Part shown: positions 60,986-64,000 of the stretch, one piece after another
Layout of the letters: each line of letters begins with the position of its first letter
Numbering within the stretch: position 1 is the stretch's first letter
NCBI GenBank assembly: GCA_964471825.1
Contig: CAYYKD010000013.1
Location: forward strand, 1 to 64,000
Direction of reading: 5' to 3'
Length of the DNA stretch: 64,000 bases
Source: CAYYKD01 sp964471825
GTDB taxonomy: Bacteria > Spirochaetota > GWE2-31-10 > CAYYKD01
Position numbers and translations under genes: made by a program
Notes under the pieces: model-generated
The model's input: the letters and a program-made list of their open reading frames with translations, nothing else
The model's database searches: none
What the model was told of the DNA's origin: nothing

Positions 60986-63346
60986 ATGAGAAGTGTAGTT
61001 TTAATGGCGATTGCCAATATAAAAAAGCGTAAAATGCAATCATTGTTGATAGGAGTTACCTTTTTGGTTACTACAGTACTTTTTTTCACTTCATTAGGAA
61101 TTATTTTTTCAATGCAAAAGCCGGTGGAGAAAATGCTCGATAGACTAAAAGTCTCGCATTTGACAATATCAATTGATAAAAAAATCTATGATGGCGATAG
61201 GGTTTTAAACTGGTGGAAACATCACAGGGATGTTGAAACAGTCGCTGAGTATCCGTATTATCAGACAACGAATCTGCCCATTTATAAAAACAGGGAACTT
61301 TCAGCTTATTTTTATTTATCTGAGCGCAACATTGATAATGAAACCATTGATATATTAGAGTTTGTTGAAGGGGTAAAAAAAGACACGCCGGACTCAGGCG
61401 AGATATGGATAAATAATTCTATAGCTCAAGCCTCGAAAATCAAAGTCGGGGATATTATTAGTATTCCTACACCTTTCGGCCTAAAAGATATGAAGGTTGG
61501 AGCAATTATCATAGACGGTGTTTTTAGCCATGGATTTAACAATCCTACAAGAGCGTGGATTGGTGCAGGCGAGCTTCCGTTTTATTATCCGATTAATTCT
61601 ATAAACTCATCATTTCTTGGGGTAAGACTAAGAAATGTTGAAAATGTTGATAAAGTTTGGAAAGAATTTACTGATTATATGGGTGGCGGTTATAACTGTA
61701 TCCAGTATGTTTATAAAACAATAAACTCTATGTATATGTTATTTTTAAATGTATTAAGCGTAATAATGTTGATTTTTTCCGGTTTGTTGGTAACAATATC
61801 AGTTTTTATAATTTACTCATCTATTTCTTCGTCGATATTGTCGGAATATAGACAGATTGGTATATTAAAATCACAAGGTTTTACACCGCTTAATATCATC
61901 TCAATATTTTTAATACAGTTTAGTTTGACATCAGTAGTTTTTATTCCTCCAGGTATTTTGATCGGCTTATTTTCGGTGAATGTAATTTTATCTTTGATAT
62001 TAAAATCTGTAGGTGCTATAAATTTAGATGTTTCTTTAGTCGGCATTGCACTTATGAGTTTTATATCTATTATTGGCATTATTCTGATTACTACATTCTT
62101 GAGTGGTTTAAAAGCGGGTTCTATAAAAGCAGGCATTGCTATTAAGAACGGTGCACCTGAAACAAAAGTGTCAAAAAATCAAATATTTCGTATAGATAAG
62201 TTAAGTTTAAATTTGCCATTCATAATCGGATTAAAAAATCTTTTGATTCAAAAAAGACGCTCTTTTATAATCGGACTCGGCAATGCACTTACAGTTATTG
62301 TTATTCTAACCGGTATAAATTTGGTAAGCTCTTTTACTAATGCTACTAAGCATATTGAAAAATGGGGTATCGATAGTTCTGACATTTCAATCAACAGATC
62401 GGGCAAAAGGTTTAAAATTGATCATGAAGATTTTATGAATAAAATGGAGAATGAACAAAATATTAAAATAGTAATCCCGACTGATTTTGTTTTAGCAAGT
62501 ACACCTAACATTGATGACAAAGCATCAAGACAGTTGTACGGTAATATTTATGATGGAAATCTTGATAATCTTAAAATAGCAAATATCGAAGGAACAAGTC
62601 CTCAGGCTGAAAATGAAATCTCATTGGATTTCTCTTTGGCCAATTATTATAATAAAAAATGTGGGGATATGATCGAGTTGATACTTTACGGCGAAAAGCT
62701 TAATTTTAAAATATCAGGTATATATCAATCTGTAATTAATAACGGATTCAGTTTTAAAATGCAGATGAAAGCAATAAAAAAAATTATACCGATCTACATG
62801 CCTCAATTTTACAGTGTTATTCTAAAGGATAATTCTAGTAAGACTCAATATATTGAGTATCTTCAGAAAAAATATGGAGAGGCCATAACAGTTCAAATAC
62901 CGGAGGAAGGGATTAAGAAAACCTTTGGAGCGATCATTATTAACATTAAACTATCATTTGCCTTTATAATTATGATGTTTCTAGTTGTTTCATTTACGAC
63001 TATATTTAACACGGGGATGATAGATATACAGGAGAATAAAAGGAATTTCGGAATTTTAAAGACAATTGGGTTTAAACCGAGTGAATTGAGGTTTTCTCAA
63101 GTTTTTAAGACAATGTCGATCTCATTGATAGGTGCAATCTTGGGTGTTACTTTATGGATTAATCTGTTCCCGATAATTCTAAATAGTATTTTTATTTCGG
63201 TGGGTCTTAAATATTTTCCAATTCATATGGATTATATCCTAACGATCCTAACAATACCATCAATAACAATTTTTTCAGGGTTATCAGCCTGGATACCATC
63301 AGGGCAGATATTAAAAATAAATCCTAAAACACTAATCGTTGAATAA
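60986..63346 (+). CDS. FtsX-like ABC permease with two FtsX domains
   Basis: A 786-residue permease from ATG 60986. One membrane helix at the N-terminus, a large periplasmic region, an FtsX core (YRQIGILKSQGFTPLNIISI, about residues 285-400), then a second copy of the plan with another periplasmic domain and core ending in FGILKTIGFKPSELRFSQVF. This ten-helix form is used by lipoprotein exporters and antimicrobial-peptide or MacB-like systems. It pairs with the ATPase just upstream. Confidence 0.93.
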   Translation: MRSVVLMAIANIKKRKMQSLLIGVTFLVTTVLFFTSLGIIFSMQKPVEKMLDRLKVSHLTISIDKKIYDGDRVLNWWKHHRDVETVAEYPYYQTTNLPIYKNRELSAYFYLSERNIDNETIDILEFVEGVKKDTPDSGEIWINNSIAQASKIKVGDIISIPTPFGLKDMKVGAIIIDGVFSHGFNNPTRAWIGAGELPFYYPINSINSSFLGVRLRNVENVDKVWKEFTDYMGGGYNCIQYVYKTINSMYMLFLNVLSVIMLIFSGLLVTISVFIIYSSISSSILSEYRQIGILKSQGFTPLNIISIFLIQFSLTSVVFIPPGILIGLFSVNVILSLILKSVGAINLDVSLVGIALMSFISIIGIILITTFLSGLKAGSIKAGIAIKNGAPETKVSKNQIFRIDKLSLNLPFIIGLKNLLIQKRRSFIIGLGNALTVIVILTGINLVSSFTNATKHIEKWGIDSSDISINRSGKRFKIDHEDFMNKMENEQNIKIVIPTDFVLASTPNIDDKASRQLYGNIYDGNLDNLKIANIEGTSPQAENEISLDFSLANYYNKKCGDMIELILYGEKLNFKISGIYQSVINNGFSFKMQMKAIKKIIPIYMPQFYSVILKDNSSKTQYIEYLQKKYGEAITVQIPEEGIKKTFGAIIINIKLSFAFIIMMFLVVSFTTIFNTGMIDIQENKRNFGILKTIGFKPSELRFSQVFKTMSISLIGAILGVTLWINLFPIILNSIFISVGLKYFPIHMDYILTILTIPSITIFSGLSAWIPSGQILKINPKTLIVE

Positions 63347-63369
63347 ACAAAACTACTTGGAGAGTATCT

Positions 63370-64000
63370 ATGAAAGATTTTATTAGAATTCTAATGTTCA
63401 TTTCACTTATATCGCCTATTCATTCTCAGGATATTTCATTGAGAAAAATTGACACATACATTAAAGAATACAAAGAAAAAACGCCGATCCCCGGAATGTC
63501 TATTGTAATCGTCAAGGACGATAAAATCATTTTCGCGAAAGGCTATGGGCTGGAAGTTTTGGGGGATGACAAGGCTATGACAGAAAACAGTTCCTCAGGA
63601 ATTGGATCATTAACGAAGTCTCTAACAGCTTTGGCAGTAATGCAACTAGTTGAAAAAGGAAAGATTAACCTATCAGATCCGGTTATAAAATACGCACCGT
63701 CATTTAAACTTACTCCAAAAGAGTTAAGTGACAGGATAACAGTGCAAATGTTATTGTCTAACAGTTCTGGGATACCGGCGGTCGATGATTGGACAATTAA
63801 TCTTGATACTTCTGAAAATGCTTCAAAAAACTTGTTGAAGAGTTTGAGCAACTATAAAATACAAAGAACACCAGGCCAATCATTTGAGTACTCAAATGAA
63901 GGTTGGGTAGTGCTTGGTCTTATAATTGAAAATGTTACAGGAATGAAGTATGAAAAATATATACAGAAAAATATTTTTGAACCTTTGAAAATGGACAGAT
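63370..64000 (+). CDS. Beta-lactamase-family serine hydrolase, N-terminal part (cut by right edge)
   Basis: An open frame from ATG 63370, preceded by GGAG, to the window end, about 210 residues. Signal peptide (MKDFIRILMFISLISPIHSQ), SxxK in IGSLTKSLTALAVMQL and YxN in FEYSNEGW. It belongs to the same broad family as the enzyme at 41176 but in a different subgroup. It starts 23 bases after the permease and is likely the next gene of the operon. The missing C-terminal part holds the third motif. Confidence 0.92.
   Translation, partial: MKDFIRILMFISLISPIHSQDISLRKIDTYIKEYKEKTPIPGMSIVIVKDDKIIFAKGYGLEVLGDDKAMTENSSSGIGSLTKSLTALAVMQLVEKGKINLSDPVIKYAPSFKLTPKELSDRITVQMLLSNSSGIPAVDDWTINLDTSENASKNLLKSLSNYKIQRTPGQSFEYSNEGWVVLGLIIENVTGMKYEKYIQKNIFEPLKMDR

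Noticed and set aside
1..64000. tRNA, rRNA, CRISPR arrays, riboswitches, prophage
   Set aside because: Scanned by eye on both strands. No cloverleaf with a T-loop GTTCRA context, no rRNA-like stretch, no regularly spaced repeats of CRISPR length and no phage structural genes were seen. A covariance-model scan would be needed to exclude small RNAs.

Overview
This is an AT-rich bacterial draft-scaffold segment with two 10-N assembly gaps (7520-7529 and 22651-22660). The gene set suggests a spirochaete (Spirochaetota, Treponema-like), but this is an inference from content, because no rRNA or species marker is present. The supporting features are relaxed lipoboxes, lipoproteins with Listeria-Bacteroides (InlB-type) repeats, an RDD/SpoIIM/DUF4129/DUF4350/MoxR/DUF58 cluster next to split ThrE-type exporter genes, an ODP-type metallo-beta-lactamase sensor, and many intergenic palindromes. 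I saw no tRNA, rRNA, CRISPR array, integrase or intact transposase.

Layout. 1-6.6 kb: three related surface lipoproteins on the minus strand (one runs off the left edge), with two toxin-antitoxin-like gene pairs between them. The PIN-domain pair is bracketed by a 52-bp direct repeat. 6.9-16.3 kb: a DJ-1 family gene, then a tightly packed plus-strand operon: RDD protein, SpoIIM-like protein, polytopic membrane protein, DUF4129-like protein, a DUF4350-like gene that looks split by a frameshift, MoxR ATPase, DUF58 protein and a two-gene ThrE/YjjPB exporter. 16.3-22.6 kb: secreted TPR/metalloprotease-like/transglutaminase protein, a secreted Tudor/SH3-like repeat protein, a small unknown, and DsbD.

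22.6-27.4 kb is an accessory, partly decayed island. It holds a 47-bp repeat at the assembly gap, a secreted-protein pseudogene broken by a 13-bp tandem duplication, a QueD-like protein lacking the catalytic Cys, an SMI1/KNR4-type gene with an in-frame stop, a GNAT acetyltransferase and a PLP trans-sulfuration enzyme flanked by 20-bp inverted repeats. 27.4-32 kb: RluA-type pseudouridine synthase, RfbB, RfbA, a REC-REC-GGDEF diguanylate cyclase and a polyketide-style acyl carrier protein with a clear terminator. 32.5-44 kb: PKS-type methyltransferase plus PlsC-like acyltransferase, two small unknowns, EamA transporter, flavocytochrome-type reductase, alpha/beta hydrolase, AarF/UbiB kinase-like protein with a phasin-like partner, serine hydrolase, and the CcsA/ResB cytochrome c maturation pair.

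44-57.6 kb: HEAT-repeat protein, NERD-UvrD-like helicase, a palindrome-rich 620-bp spacer with a MITE-like element, radA plus two exported proteins, then a minus-strand operon of ExbB-ExbD-TonB followed by an ODP-type diiron sensor fused to a class III nucleotide cyclase, a LytS/LytTR two-component system, and a DUF4337-like protein. 57.6-64 kb: a 142-bp MITE-like palindrome, a membrane-anchored LuxR regulator, and a putative envelope operon: a previously overlooked 55-aa lipoprotein-like peptide, a secreted protein, an ABC ATPase, an FtsX-type permease, and a serine hydrolase cut by the right edge.

Recurring small-scale themes are a GAGGCTCTTGCAAAA motif in intergenic hairpins, short in-gene tandem duplications, and phased AT-rich repeats upstream of radA and exbB.
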